Shown here in pieces: positions 31,296-43,436 of a DNA stretch of 64,000 nucleotides; within the stretch, counting starts at the first letter, position 1, and each line of letters opens with the position of its first letter. The DNA comes from Diaporthe sp. PMI_573. Lineage: Eukaryota; Ascomycota; Sordariomycetes; Diaporthales; Diaporthaceae. The position numbers and the translations under genes are program-made. Under the pieces are notes generated by a model, which did no database searches, was not told where the DNA came from, and saw only the letters and a program-made list of their open reading frames with translations. Location: the NCBI GenBank assembly GCA_021399435.1, contig JAJTUP010000017.1, forward strand, positions 496,001 to 560,000, in the 5' to 3' direction.

Positions 31296-34200
31296 ATGAA
31301 CATCAACTCATTGCTACAGACTCCAGAGTACGCTCGCCACGCCTCTCCAGGCCCGCGCAATACTCCACCCACCAGAAGCACTATGAGTACTGCTACTCTC
31401 CAGTACGACCCTCTAGCAACCTTCAGCATAGGCGGCCGATCCTCTTTTGCCTGGCCTGGTATGTGCACACCAGATACCGCCTGGTCTCCTCCTTCCTCCT
31501 GCATCAGGACAACCCCTCTAACCTTACAGCAGATGTCGTCCTCGAGCCCACGAACGGTGGTCTTTCCGCCCATAATATAGGCCATCACGCACCCGAGTCC
31601 AGCCTGAGCCCTCCTATGTACTCTCGCTCTGCAACCAGCAGCCCCAGGATGAGTGCGGAGCAGCGCGAGCTTAAGAGGCAACGTGAGCAGGCACGCCGGG
31701 ATTCTAAGCTCTCAGCACGCATTCAACGGGGAGCTGGCCAAAGATCTCACAGCGACCCTGCGATCCAGGGCAGGCCCAAGCCCCAATGTTGGGAGCACGG
31801 GTGCCACGGTCGCCTGTTCTCAACCTTCAGTAACCTCTTTCGCCATCAGCGAGAAAAGTCTGGCCGGGCCACCAAGGCGAGCTCCCCGGACTGTGCACAC
31901 ACTTCCAGCATGTCAAGCATGCCAGTCTACATGACCGCTCCCACCGACATCTCCCTCCTCACCGAGGCCCCCCCTTGGGCAGTTCCTTTGAGAGACCGGG
32001 CTGGCGACCAACACCTTGGCTCATCCCTGGAGAATCCCAGCAACGCTGGACGGACTGCAATGGCAAACACATTGCCCTCCCCTGTGCAATTGTTGAGACA
32101 ATGGGAGATGAAGAAACAGCCGAATGTGCAGAGTGCGCAAGTAATGCCCCGGCTGAGGCCACCTCCGCCATATCTTGAAAATGCAAGCATTATAGGACCC
32201 CCGCTTCATCCTGTTTTGCCCTCACATACGCGAGTCGGGCTGCAGGGGGCCGAGTACGCAGAAATACCTCTATCAACCGCTGAAGTTCGCGGGCAGCAAA
32301 CCGACACGCTTTTTAGAGAGGGTACTGTTGCGGATTCCGCATATGTGTCTGCCTGCGCGTCGAGGTCGATCAACGATCTAAAGTCCTACGAGGAGCTAAG
32401 GGAATACGACACTATGGAACCGCCAGAGGCACAGAGTCGGCTGACAGCGGATCAGCAGACACTGTACACGTCTTCGGTTCTTCCTCCCGGGTCAGACTAT
32501 ATCAATGACCTCTGCAGCGACATCCACATGAAGTTGAAGTACGAACTACAGAACCATGCACATGATCGACCCCGAATAGTGTTGCCAAAATATCTTCCAG
32601 ACCTGGTCAAAGAATTCTCCATACGGATTGGTCTCGACACATCGGAGCCATCAAGAGCATATATAATGCATTTTTTCCATCGACATCACAGGTCAGTTTG
32701 TCAGGCTTACATGCGATTTGATGGAAGCAACTAACTCTTGCAAGGAATATCGTGGCTGAGCTTGAGGGCCTTTGTCAACATCGTGAGGAAAGCCCTGAAG
32801 CAGGCCCGCGTAATACAAATGACGAAGGAATGACAGTGCTCGATAGAATGGCATTGTGGAGTCGAAAGGAAAATGAAGAGCCTTCCTTAGTATCAGGGCA
32901 GGACTGCCTGTTTGAAGGAGTCCGCAATATGGAAGAAGACGACATTGCCGAAAACGCCAAGATGGCCACATATCGCGAATTTGTATTGAGAAGCACCGGG
33001 TACCAGTGGTTCATCGAGAGCCTGAAGAAGCAGCTCTCCCTGGATTGGGGCTCTGATGATTTGGCCGAGGCCAGCTCATGCCGTCTGATCCATCAGTCAA
33101 TCATGTCAAGGATCCCATCAGGTATTATCAGCAGGCACCGAACACCAGAGATCCATCGCGCCAGGTTCCGAATCCAAATGCGCCCTGGGGTCTTCCATTA
33201 TTTGGAAAAGGGGCGGGCCGTTGCAAACTTGATGACATTGACAAGCTCTGCACCCAACATTGTCCAGGCTTTGTCGGTACAAGAATACTTAGATCAGACA
33301 TGGTCGTCAGGAGGGCTGAGACTAGTCGAAATCATGAAGAAGGCATGCGACGGCGGATACGGGGCTATCCATACTGGTATGAGCTTAACTTTTGAAGACA
33401 AAGAACCATTCCATGGTATCCAGGCTGATGAACACCAGATGAATTTGATGACAGCACTTGCATCCAGTGATGTTATTGGATTGGAGGCAATTTGGATTGG
33501 ACTGGATTTGTCGGAAAATGGCTGGACTGGATTTGGGTTTCTCGAAGATTTGGACTGGATTGGATTGATTGGCAACCAGCTCCTGGAGCTCCAATGGTCT
33601 AACCTGATAAGGCAAGAGCTAAGCCTAATTGAGTGGTCATGAGGAGTCTCCCGTCGCAGCTGCCGTCGCAGACCACGACACGACGCGCGAACTATCGTTC
33701 CGCTATTGGGTTAACATCCAACGCGTGCAGATTGCTACGCTATTAAAAGCACGGAGGCAAACGCGTCGCTCGCGACTTCAGCAGTCCTTCTACTGTGGCA
33801 GACGTGTCTGAACAGTCCACTCACCAGCTACACCATGGCCACTATCTCCAGCTATTTCGGTGCTGCCAGCGGTCGCCGTCCTGATTCTGACAGAGTTATT
33901 CTTGCTCCAACATATATTAGTCCTCGCCCAAACGACCCCGACGGAACCCTGATCGAACCCGACGAATTCAAGCTGAATGGGAAGCAATATGTACGCTACT
34001 CTGTTGTGGCAAAGTCCCAAAAGCACACCAAGAAAAGGACATCAGTCGTCTGGCAGTATGGTGAAGACATACAACTCAAGCAGGACCCGACGAAGACGTT
34101 CTGGTACTGTTATCTGTGCGAACAGCAGCAGCGCCAACAGGGACTTCCTATTTCCGGCAAGGGCAATTGTACTACCTTAAACCACCTGGAATCGAAACAC

Positions 34201-36967
34201 CAAATCATCGCTCACGGCTCCGGATGGACGTCATTGAAGCCAGCGAGTGCTTACGAGCTTGGTATGGTCGCCCGGAGCAGAAGGCATTTGATGACTCTGC
34301 CATCGGTTTGATGGAGGGTGAGGCAGGGAGTACAGTTGGGGCGGATGGGCTGGGTGAGGGAGAGGAAGGCGGCGAAGATGATGGAAGCGAGAAGAACATA
34401 CTGGAGACGCAAGTTGCTAGAGAACATGAGCTCCGTAGTTAGGTGGTGTCATAACCCAAGGACAAGAACAGTTCTACTCCAAGTCTGCTTATTCAGCGGC
34501 TCATTGATTGTCCCAAAAGGGTAAAAATATGAACTGGATCGGTTCTGGATATCCTGGAGGCTGCCTGTCCCCACGTCTGGACTGGATTGGATCGAGGCTC
34601 GGATCCAGCTCCAATCCAATCCAATAACATCACTGCTTGCATCGCAGCACAGCTACAGAGGCTGGAACACTCAGCTTCGCCCTACTTGCTGGTCACAGTT
34701 TCTGGCTCTCCGTACTCAATTTCTGAATGTGGTGAGCAGCTGGCTTGGCTCGGCGCAGCAATGCAAAGACCCATTGGCGGGCAAACCATCGCCAACTGCA
34801 CCTGCAGCATCGAAAGTCAACATGAAAAGGAATGGTCGATTCAGTACTCTCTGGATAATTCGCTGCAGAATATGAGCACCTTGGGAACTCAGACGGACCA
34901 GATATTTTGCGATTCGACGATCATCCAAGGCTTCCCAACACAGAAGCGGCCGCCTCTCTTCCCGGGCCTCGAGCTAGGGCTGACCTTTTTGCTGGGTTTT
35001 ATCGGTGCATCTTGGTCTCCTGTTTTCGACAATGGCAGAGTAGTCTTAAAGGGCTACTATCATACACTTGAGTTGGTCAACCACACTCAAAATGTTTTGC
35101 TGTGGCACATTGTTCATCCAGGCTCAACATCTTGTTCGTTCTCCGAATGCCCCTCCAGAAACGAGCATAAAACGGCTTCTTCCGACAACTTGAACGGATT
35201 GCAGAACGTGAAATTGGCTTGTGAAAATCGACATCTTGTTGCAAACTTGGAGTATCTTGGGGTCCCTGTCGTCAACCTAGGTGAGACGCCTTGAACTCCT
35301 CCCGATGATCTCAAAATTGACAACATGTGTTTGCAGGCTCTCCTGTGGACAAAAGCTTGGGTCGAGTTGATGCACAGACTGGAATTTCAAGCGTTGAAAT
35401 GCGAGGAGATTTCGAACCCACATTGTCTCCAGTGGAAGACAGGAGCAGTGCCATGGATTCCTCCGGAGATTCATTGGATTCCGACATGCTGTCTATTTCG
35501 TCAGAAGACACAGACAGTATAGGAAACTTAGATCTTGAAGATCCTCTGGCATCAATCATTGATGAGATATCACATCGTATTTTTGTCGAATACAAGGTTG
35601 CCAAGGGGTTTAAATCAAGACCTCAATGGGCGTATGCAGGAAATTATGAGACTGGAGACAGCCCAGGCAGCTCAGGCAGCTCAGGCAGCTCAGGCAACTC
35701 AGACAACAAATCAAAATCACGCGCAACATCCCAACCCCATGGGAGTGAATTGCCCCGAAGTGGCAAGCGAGGACGCCCCGTTGAGGATGATGAAGACCGG
35801 GACGGCGGATTTCGTAAACCTCCACGGCCCACGAAACGAGCGGCAGTGTCTCCCAATATACCGCGAACCAGAGCGCTGGCCTGTCCTTTCTGGAAGCTCG
35901 AACCTCAAGCACACGGAAAATGCTTCCCAAGGAGGTTCAACAGGATCTCGGACGTAAAGTCACACCTGCGCCGGAAACACAAGCAGGCGGCTTCAGATTA
36001 TTGCCAACGATGCTGGGTCGCGTTCGAGAACAAAGCTCATAAAGCCTCGCACCTCAGTGAGGAATGCGGCCAGAGATGCAAATATGATCCAGCCGCAAGA
36101 CCTCCTGGAATCGACAATGCCATGGATGCATCCCTGAACAAGAAGTCAAACCCGAAATACTCCACAGCGGAGCAGTGGTTTGTTATCTGGGAAATCGTGT
36201 TTCCTGATGAACCGAGACCTTCATCACCGTACATCGACGAGGGGTTGTCGGAAGACGCTACTCAACTCATAGAACGCATCGTCAATCAATGGCCATCTGT
36301 ATTAGCCAATGACCTAGGAGAAGCCGGGGTATTAGCTGCCTCAAATGATCTGGACAGATTAAAAAGAGAACATCTGATTCGGGCGACTCTAGTTCGGCTC
36401 TCGGATGGCTTCTCAGCAGAACAAGCACGAATACGAGCAGCCAGAGCCCCGGCGGGTCACCAGAGCCCCGGGGCCCAGACATCGTCTTCCTCCGCGCGTG
36501 CTGATAGCGCTATCGAGATGGGCTCCTACCAATCGGATCGTCAACAATCAGCGGGTTCCAGTAATGAAGCCTCACGATCAATTCCCGAACCCGCCATACC
36601 TCAGCTCAGAATCCATTCTCCGGCTCGAAACCAAAGCGGCGTGATGCACAATAGACGCGAAAGACTTATTCTGCCACTGGATCAGAACAGCTTCAATGTC
36701 AACTTTGATCAACAGCAAATACCAATGCCGCCTCCGACCACAAGCTCGAGGGCCGTGCTCCCCGATCTGCCCAATACGCAGACGACCGACGTGTACGGGG
36801 TTGGTCATTCGTTCGGGAGCGAGTTCACAATCGATGACCCGTTTCCACCACTGGCGGAAAACCCGGTGTCCCGAGGCTTCTCAGGAACTGGTGAATTCGA
36901 TGCAAACGCGTTGTTGGAGAGCATGGAAGTCCTCGCAGACTTTAATTGGTCAACATTTGAGAGCTGA
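31296..36967 (+). CDS. Large C2H2-finger protein of the fungal 'LAWLG' family (1419 aa, five exons, transposon in intron 3)
   Basis: Function unknown; the family is widespread in ascomycetes, with variable zinc fingers around a conserved core. Exons: 31296-31458, 31530-32691, 32745-33415, 34648-35280 and 35337-36967; frames close. The start [15 protein letters not shown] at 31296 is supported by an intron with a CTAACCTTACAG acceptor. An N-terminal C2H2-like finger (CWEHGC at 141-146) and a basic patch come first. Core segments are [20 protein letters not shown] (about 420-440), [10 protein letters not shown] and [11 protein letters not shown] (694-704). A second finger region (CPFWK...C...H...H, about 1059-1091) is followed by a CxxC/H/C group (1099-1120). 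A Gly/Ser run comes from a 9-bp repeat. Intron 3 is now 1232 nt because a hAT element sits in it. If it is not spliced, the protein stops at 33642 after a short element-encoded tail. Nuclear role inferred from fingers only. Confidence 0.8.
33457..33464. repeat. hAT target-site duplication, left copy
   Basis: CTTGCATC directly abuts the left terminal inverted repeat and recurs at 34636-34643. Eight bases is the hallmark of hAT transposition. Confidence 0.95.
33465..34635 (+). mobile_element. Internally deleted hAT DNA transposon, 1171 bp
   Basis: The ends are 21-bp perfect inverted repeats beginning CAGTGATGTTATTGGATTGG, flanked by the 8-bp duplication CTTGCATC. Subterminal copies of GGACTGGATT crowd both ends, as transposase-binding repeats do in hAT elements. 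The interior encodes only the BED-finger N-terminus and, in another frame, a short C-terminal remnant ([14 protein letters not shown] near 34.23-34.28 kb). The catalytic core is missing, so the copy is non-autonomous. The unmutated ends suggest a fairly young insertion that a full-length relative could still mobilise. Confidence 0.95.
33835..34311 (+). CDS. BED-finger fragment of a hAT transposase (158 aa)
   Basis: A good start context (CACCATGG) opens a frame of 158 codons. Residues about 70-123 form a BED-type zinc finger: SVVWQYGED, then the zinc pair CYLC, then TLNHLESKH with the two histidines. In intact relatives this domain binds the element ends and the DDE core follows. Here a deletion and frame change near residue 130 remove everything else. 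A free BED domain could compete for transposon ends, but expression is not shown. Confidence 0.75.
   Translation: MATISSYFGAASGRRPDSDRVILAPTYISPRPNDPDGTLIEPDEFKLNGKQYVRYSVVAKSQKHTKKRTSVVWQYGEDIQLKQDPTKTFWYCYLCEQQQRQQGLPISGKGNCTTLNHLESKHQIIAHGSGWTSLKPASAYELGMVARSRRHLMTLPSV
34636..34643. repeat. hAT target-site duplication, right copy
   Basis: CTTGCATC, identical to 33457-33464, immediately right of the element and four bases before the intron acceptor of the host gene. Confidence 0.95.
35662..35699 (+). repeat. Coding 9-bp repeat giving a Gly-Ser-Ser run
   Basis: About four copies of GGCAGCTCA inside exon 5 of the C2H2/LAWLG gene encode (GSS)n. The tract stays in frame whatever the copy number. 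Confidence 0.9.
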
Positions 36968-37688
36968 GGTAGTCAAAGAAGGAACAGGGGCTCACTTGAG
37001 TTGAAGCTCCTGATGTGAGTGCGTGAACACCCGCCGAACTCAGTGAATACCAACTCGTTTTCCTCGGTCAACCTTCTCTAGAACAAAATGATTGAGAAGA
37101 TCTGTTTCATGTCATCTTGAAGATACGGCGATGTAGATACATATGGCTTGGTAGGCCTTTTTATGCTTCTCCGTACTGAAGTATTATTGAGCCGCACGCC
37201 TATATGAGTTCTCAGCCATGCCGAGTGCGGTTTTACTGGGCCTCCCTGGACCATAGTCGTAGAAGGATCCTAAGGCTGGCTTTCAAGCATGAGTTTGATC
37301 CACAATGGGGGAATCCTTCAGTGGGAAGTGGGGCGCAAACATGGGTCTGCGCAGCCTGCCATTGGGCCTGACTACTTTTCAGACAAGAGATCCAGGCCTG
37401 CGCCTGCCGGCAGTTGCAGGATGGTTCTCTGTAATTTCCCTATCTGGTGCCTTTGGCCCCCATCAGCTAACCCCCCGGGTGAGTGCATACGCTGATCTTC
37501 ATATCTGCGCTGCTGGCCCCAGGTCTGCCCGATCTGCCTGAACGCAGATTTTGACTCGTTATGATTATTGACCTCTTGCTTCGCTTTGTTCTATTCAAGC
37601 GTTCCTATTGCGAGCTTGTTCAACCTACCCCCACGACGAACAGGCTTTTCCGGCTAATTAAGACAACCGCCTCCATTGATATCACGGA
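36968..37688. other. Intergenic region
   Basis: No supported gene in 720 bp; 3' end of the C2H2/LAWLG gene and promoter of the following membrane protein. Confidence 0.5.
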
Positions 37689-38612
37689 ATGACAAGTATA
37701 ACACCTTTCGTGACAACTGTGGATGGCGCCACAACGGCGTATGTCCCCTTGACGACAGCATGGCCCTCTGCTGGGCCCGAATGCGCATTAGGGCTGTACC
37801 ACCAGATCGGAGGAAATTTTATGGGATGGGACCCTTGGTACATGCAAGACGTTGACACCAGTCTGTCGACGTGCTGGCCGCCCGAAGCGTCGACATGGTG
37901 GACTCAAGCCGCCCAGCCAACAACAGTCCTGGGCCCGGTCTTTACGTGCCCGGAGGCATACTATGAAGCATACACATCGACACTCGACAGTCACACAACA
38001 CAGACCATATGCTGCCCGTCACACTACAGACTCAACGTCCCCGACTTCGCGAGAGCTACGTTTCCCTCGCAGTGCACATCGACCCTCACCGCCCAGCAGT
38101 CATTGACGTGGCAAGACCAATTCCGCATATCGGAGACCGACGGCAGCACGTGGTCATTGACCCAAACGTCGACTGTTGTCCCTGAAGGATCGACGTTCAC
38201 GGTTTACGGTTGGCCTGTAAACGGACTCAATGTCGTCACTTCCAGCACAGCCACTGCAACGAGCAGCGGCACTGTAACTGATGCTACGATATCGACGTCG
38301 ACGTCAAGGTCAGAGTCGAATGCCTCGTCGTCAAGCTCCGATAATTCCAATAATTTAGGAGTAATCGTCGGCGCCACTGTTGGTGTAGTAGTGGGTATAT
38401 TTCTCGTTGCATTGGGAGCGTTCTTGGTTTGGCGGAAACGGCGTGCAGGAAGAGCCAGGGGGAGGGAGCCAGGAAAGTTTCAGACGACGGAAGCCTACAG
38501 CGCTCTCGCAATGGAACCGAAGACCCCGACCACCCTTGTGTCAGAGCTTCCTACGATGAATCGCCCGGCGGAGCTGAACTCCTCAAGGAATTTGTATGAG
38601 CTACCTAATTAA
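37689..38612 (+). CDS. Single-pass membrane protein with Ser/Thr-rich stalk (307 aa, single exon)
   Basis: This has the layout of fungal cell-surface proteins of unknown function: an extracellular-type domain with conserved cysteines (about 30-135, including CCPSHYRLN), a Ser/Thr-rich stalk (about 175-225), one transmembrane helix (IVGATVGVVVGIFLVALGAF, about 227-250), a basic stop-transfer stretch (WRKRRAGRARGR) and a 50-residue cytosolic tail ending in YELPN. There is no N-terminal signal peptide, so the helix itself would act as signal anchor. The stalk suits heavy O-glycosylation. Such proteins are sometimes called WSC- or mid2-like sensors, but neither domain is visible here. Confidence 0.85.
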   Translation: MTSITPFVTTVDGATTAYVPLTTAWPSAGPECALGLYHQIGGNFMGWDPWYMQDVDTSLSTCWPPEASTWWTQAAQPTTVLGPVFTCPEAYYEAYTSTLDSHTTQTICCPSHYRLNVPDFARATFPSQCTSTLTAQQSLTWQDQFRISETDGSTWSLTQTSTVVPEGSTFTVYGWPVNGLNVVTSSTATATSSGTVTDATISTSTSRSESNASSSSSDNSNNLGVIVGATVGVVVGIFLVALGAFLVWRKRRAGRARGREPGKFQTTEAYSALAMEPKTPTTLVSELPTMNRPAELNSSRNLYELPN

Positions 38613-40127
38613 TGTCGCAATGAGCACTTGTAATACCATATGCACCCATTGTAAATAATTTTAAAACTAGCGAGTGTTAGATAGCGAGCTGACTCTTGTC
38701 CAATATGATAAAATCTCAGCGGCATTGCAGCGTACAGCGAAGCATTTACTAGGATCAAGAAAGAAAAGAAAAAGACTGGAACGGAATGCCTGTTACGCTC
38801 TTGGACTTCATGTCAATGGACTGATGTAGACCATGACCTTGCAGCAGCTTACATCCTCGAAGACATTGGCTGGTTTACAACGTCAGTTGAAAATTAGTGC
38901 CAGTCACAAATCGGCACGAATCCCTAGACGAACATCACAACGTCTTGACCTAGGATAATGATGTCCTAAACTGAAATGATATTCGCCACTTGAGGATTTG
39001 GGGTTCGGTGGATCGTGGTACATGAGGTCGAACGTCGTCCAGTCACCTTCGTTGTATGCGGCTCTTCAGGGACCCAGATGACAATCGTAGAGTGGATCTG
39101 GTGGTCGCTGTCGTCCCGAGTACACAGGTATATGCTCATACGGCTCAGAAGCCTGAAACTCCAAAGCAGCTGCGCCAGGGTCTGCGGCGTTACCATAGTA
39201 GTTAGGATATCTAACCCCACAGCCGGGAGCCGGGGCCTTTTGGACTTGTGCCCGAGCATCCCTTGCGCGTATGTGTGTGAAGATCGCTTTCTTGTGGCAT
39301 TTCTCGTCGAAGGTATGCTGCAAAACTTTGTGAGCTCTTATAATTAATTTTCCTCTCTGGCTGGCAATCAAATTAACCAAGGGTAGGCTGGGGTAAAGGA
39401 ATAAGCACTTCAGTGTGGCGATAGGCCCTGCCTCGGTTCTCAGAGGTCCAAGCTGCCCTGTACATATTAAAATGAGAAAGACGCGTTGTGATCACAGCTT
39501 AGAGTTTGATATGACTTCCTCTGGGAAATGCTATTCCGATAGGGTCAGAGTGCAAGACTTATATCGCTCAGGCAGTGCTGGATCTGTCATCACCGTGTTA
39601 GGTACCTTGCCCGAAAGGTTTAAATGCGCCAAGGCATTGATGCTTTACTATCGCCTGCCAGAAAATGAAGGGATAAGTTCGAAAAGGGGACGGTGTCTAC
39701 ATAAGTATTCGAAGAACAAATCGAATCGCCAAGATTTAATCTCGGAAAGGCAGGAGCCAATGCGGGATGTGGGCGGCGTGCCGTGAAATAAAGTTTGCAG
39801 CAAACATTGTCCCATAAAATAGCATTCTGACCTGTGGATTTTGACAGCCTAACAATAATTTGCCACGTAAGCATGGTGAAAAAAAGGGGACCTGCAAGTG
39901 CAACAGGAGTATTTATCTTTGAATGGACTGAGTGGCGAGGGACAGTGCAGGGTCGTTCACTGCTCAACACACTTGAGCATATATTTAACGAGGTGATATG
40001 CTCTAAGTTCTTGTGCAATAGCCTTCCATTAGCATCTGTGAACTCGAAGAAGTCTTTCATTTAAGATATACCCATTTTCTTTTCTTGCTTGAGAAAGCTA
40101 CAATCACCGGCCTTTAGTAGAGGAAAC
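38613..40127. other. Gene-poor interval
   Basis: No supported gene in 1.5 kb. A minus-strand frame near 39.6-40.1 kb and a plus-strand frame near 39.4-39.8 kb overlap each other and lack any domain or codon-use signal. The right end is the promoter of the cyclase-like gene. Confidence 0.5.
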
Positions 40128-41508
40128 ATGTGCGTTTCAAGGTTGCTATTGGTCAGCTCTTTGGTTGCTGCCGCCCAGGCAACTTCCCACCACATAATCG
40201 TCGGTTCATTTTCTGCTTCTTCCTTGTAGTAAGTGCGAAATTTCTGCTTAAAGATGCTGATCGTCACAACGCTGAATTGTAATCTGCGTCTAGCACCATC
40301 GAGTATGATGACAGCACCAGCGCCCTGACACTTGCTGCAAACACTTCTGCCGGTGCGCATCAATGGATCAGCCTTAGCGTATGTCTTCTGGATATGTATC
40401 TTGTGAATATGCGCTTGCTGACACTTGATTGTAGCATGACAAGAAAAATATCTACGGGGCTGGCAGCTCCAGGTCTATGTCAGTTGACAGCTATACTGTC
40501 GTGGATCCCACCAACATTGTCTACAACACCACGATGGTGGCAGGAGCATGCGAGATGAATGTTGTCCACCTGGAGGCTTGCCCAGCTGAGCCATATTCAG
40601 TATACAGTGTAACTTACACCGATGTCTGTGGCGGTGTCAACGGGGTGAATGAGCAGGGCGTTATTGTGGACAACACTCAAAACTTCACGTTTGCTAACGA
40701 TTCATCTTTGGTATGTCCTGATTATTCAATATCCGGAATCACGCTCAACCGCACATGATGAAATAGTGTCTAACTGGGGAGTCTATAATAGCATGGAAAC
40801 GGATTCCATCCCACAGGCTCATACATGTACACTGCTGATATGGGCGCCGAATCCGTTTGGACTCACTCCATCAACCACGAAACCGGTGAGATAACCGCTG
40901 TCCTCGAGGACAAGATTGAGGGCCATGAACCGAGGCATGTTGTTGCTCACCCATCCGGCAAATATGCGTACGCCATGACTGAGCCCACAAGCTCAGTCAT
41001 TGAGCTCAGCGTCGACAACTCCACTGGCGCAGCGACGCACACTGGCGTCATATATGGCATAGTCCCAGCCAGTAAGTCATGTCTCGCGACACGTAAACCT
41101 CGCATGTTCTGCGGCTTTCACGAATGCTGATGAGATATGCGACTAGATGCCAGTGGTACTCACCGCGGTGAGACCGCCCGCGTTTCCGCCACTGGTACCA
41201 TCCTGTATGCCACCACTCGTGCGAATGCCTCCGATGCAAGCTCGTTGGACGGCTTCGTTTCAGGCTTTACGCTGGACGCCGACGGCAAGATCCTGAGCCA
41301 GGACTTCATTGAGGCCACCAACAGTGGTGGCGGCAAGTCCAACATGGTTGTGCCAACCACCTGGGATGACAATCTCTTCATTATCATCGATGCAATCAAC
41401 GGTAACATTGAGATGTGGCAGAGGGCTGATGATGGTTCGAGTGCTTCGACCATTGCGACGTTGGAGCTCGGCGACACTGGGGTCGCCAACGGTGTTTGGC
41501 TATCCTAA
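40128..41508 (+). CDS. Secreted carboxy-cis,cis-muconate cyclase-like seven-bladed propeller (367 aa, five exons)
   Basis: Relative of 3-carboxy-cis,cis-muconate lactonising enzyme, which closes the muconate ring in the protocatechuate branch of the beta-ketoadipate pathway and is classically cytosolic. Exons: 40128-40228, 40294-40378, 40435-40710, 40792-41071 and 41147-41508; frames close and most introns show CTRAC or CTAAC branch sites. The first 18 residues are a textbook signal peptide (MCVSRLLLVSSLVAAAQA). Then HHIIVGSFSASSLYTIEYDD gives the first blade. HDKKNIYGAG, FHPTGSYMYTADMGAESVWT, EPRHVVAHPSGKYAYAM and SGGGKSNMVVPTTWDDN match later blades. Catalytic residues of the family cannot be assigned without alignment. 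An extracellular lactonase acting on another ring is an alternative. Confidence 0.88.
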
Positions 41509-41686
41509 AGGACGGGCACAGATTTGGAGGTTATCCTATGGCTAACGACTTCAAGGAATTATAAGCAATAGAAAGCATATGTTCGCCACAGAAAGTAAAG
41601 AGCAAGATTGCAGGACGAGTATCCCAGGGGAGTGTGCCCATCGTTGGCGGGGTGTCCATAATTTGCTTCTAAAGATCTAGAAGAAA

Positions 41687-43436
41687 CTATATGACATATT
41701 TCAACTGCCCCAGCAGGACCCAATTCAGCACCGCAAGGACAGCTAATATCCAAAATGGTAAGCCAACGCAATTATTCTGATTGCCCCAGCTTAGTATAAA
41801 ACCACCCGCAGTTGGTCCAACCATGCGTGCGGCACTGGCTATGCTTTGACCTAAGCCATGAACTGTCCCAAGAAGCGTCGGGTGTGGCGCTGATTCGTTG
41901 ATCAAAATGACTGTGCCTGGAGTTGCGAATAATCGAGCGAGGACTTGGCTCATCAAGGTGAATATGAGATACGGCCATAGCCTGGCCGGGGTGTCTGATA
42001 GAAACACCACATAAGGCAAAGCAGCGTATGCTATGATGCTCAGCGGGAGGGCAGCACGATATGACGGCAGCACTCCGAACCTCGCACTTAGCCGTGGGTA
42101 TAGTAATAGTTGGCAAGGTATCCCGACCAGGCCAATGATGGTGTTTGCGTAGCCAATGTCTCGTATGGAGAGGCCGGCACCCCCTGTGAAAAATAGTGGC
42201 AACCGCGCACCTGCGTTCGAGGAACGAGTCATCGGCAACAGAATAAAAAACAACGAGTTGAAAGCCGACACGTGCAACGCTTGAAAGAAATGCTGAGCCA
42301 TTGTTAGGCCGACCCTTGTCGTTCGCAAGTCACGAAGGCCGAGCTTTTCCTCAACCTCCAGCTCCGGCTCCAGCGAAACTTCCGCGGGATTATCAGCAGG
42401 AAACTGGAGTACGCGTAGCTCGTGGCCATTACGGAGTGGTAGATACCCAGATCCACGGGCTCGCCAGAAACTCACTCTAGCGATGGATTTGCCAATAGTT
42501 CGTCCGATATCTGGCTTGTGGCGCTTGAGCGGGTGGGTTTCTTGCAAACCCAGGAATACAGCCAGTGCAGCGCAGCCCAGAATTAGCGCGCAAAAGATGT
42601 TGGGCAATGCGTAAGGGTAGTTCACCAACCATCTTCCGACGGTCGTCTTTCCCCAGGACGAATCCGGACCGAACGCGGCTGGGTGTGATGATGCTGGGTC
42701 TGCCAGTATCCCACCTAGTAGTGGCCCAACTATAACACCTACATTGAAACACAATGGCAATAGTAGGAACGCTCGAGACTGGTACCTATCCGTCATCAGC
42801 TAAAGGGGAAAATAGGTTTGGAAGGCGGTTGGCCGTAAGTTACCGTTTGTCGGCAATGATTTCCGAAACCATCGTCCTGAGGACACCAATGTTTCCATTC
42901 AAAAGACCGGCCATTATCCGGAACCCGACAGCTCCTGCAAATGACTTCGTCAAACCCATGCCTATCGACGACATTGAGCTTCCGATCAGACCAACCATAA
43001 TGATGCCTTTACGACCAAAGCGCGGGTTGTCCGCCGCATGGCCCCACAGCAAAGCCGTAACGCATTGCGCTGCCGCGAATACGGCCGTGAGGAGGCCAGC
43101 TCTGTACACTATTATGGATTCATCAAGAGACTGATCGAACCAGCGCAGCTGGTAGAATAGGTACGATGTGAGTGATCGTTCCGTCAACGGTTCGGCAAGA
43201 CGGGCCAGGACGATAACAGCCAGCTGACCCTTTTTAGGCAATGAAGACCATGTCACGTCTTTTTGTGTCGGAGACTCCATGTTCGAAGACATAGGAATAT
43301 CGGAGACGCTAGATTCTGACATGGATTCATCGTAATCGCCACCATCTGCAATGCCTCTGGCTCGGCCATTCTCTGAATGCTCGTCCTCGCTGGTTGGAGT
43401 TGCCATCCCTGTAGTCGAACGGTCCTGGAAATCCAT
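41687..43436 (-). CDS. MFS transporter, DHA-like (563 aa, two exons)
   Basis: Proton-coupled major facilitator, likely an exporter of small organic molecules at the plasma or vacuolar membrane. Exons are 43436-42844 and 42785-41687; the 58-nt intron (GTAACT...GATAG) joins IADKR to YQSRAF. I start at the ATG at 43436; the frame is open upstream only through a non-ATG codon. About 75 polar N-terminal residues precede the first helices. Motif A is present as GHAADNPRFGRKG after helix 2, and helix 5 has GPLLGGILADP. A polar loop separates two six-helix halves. It diverges from the MFSD1-like transporter across 732 bp. A decayed cousin lies at 51.2 kb. Substrate unknown. Confidence 0.9.

Noticed and set aside
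39415..40060. Opposed frames of 123 and 146 codons
   Set aside because: They overlap on opposite strands, contain no motif, and the plus-strand one lacks a good start. They lie in the promoter region of the cyclase-like gene.
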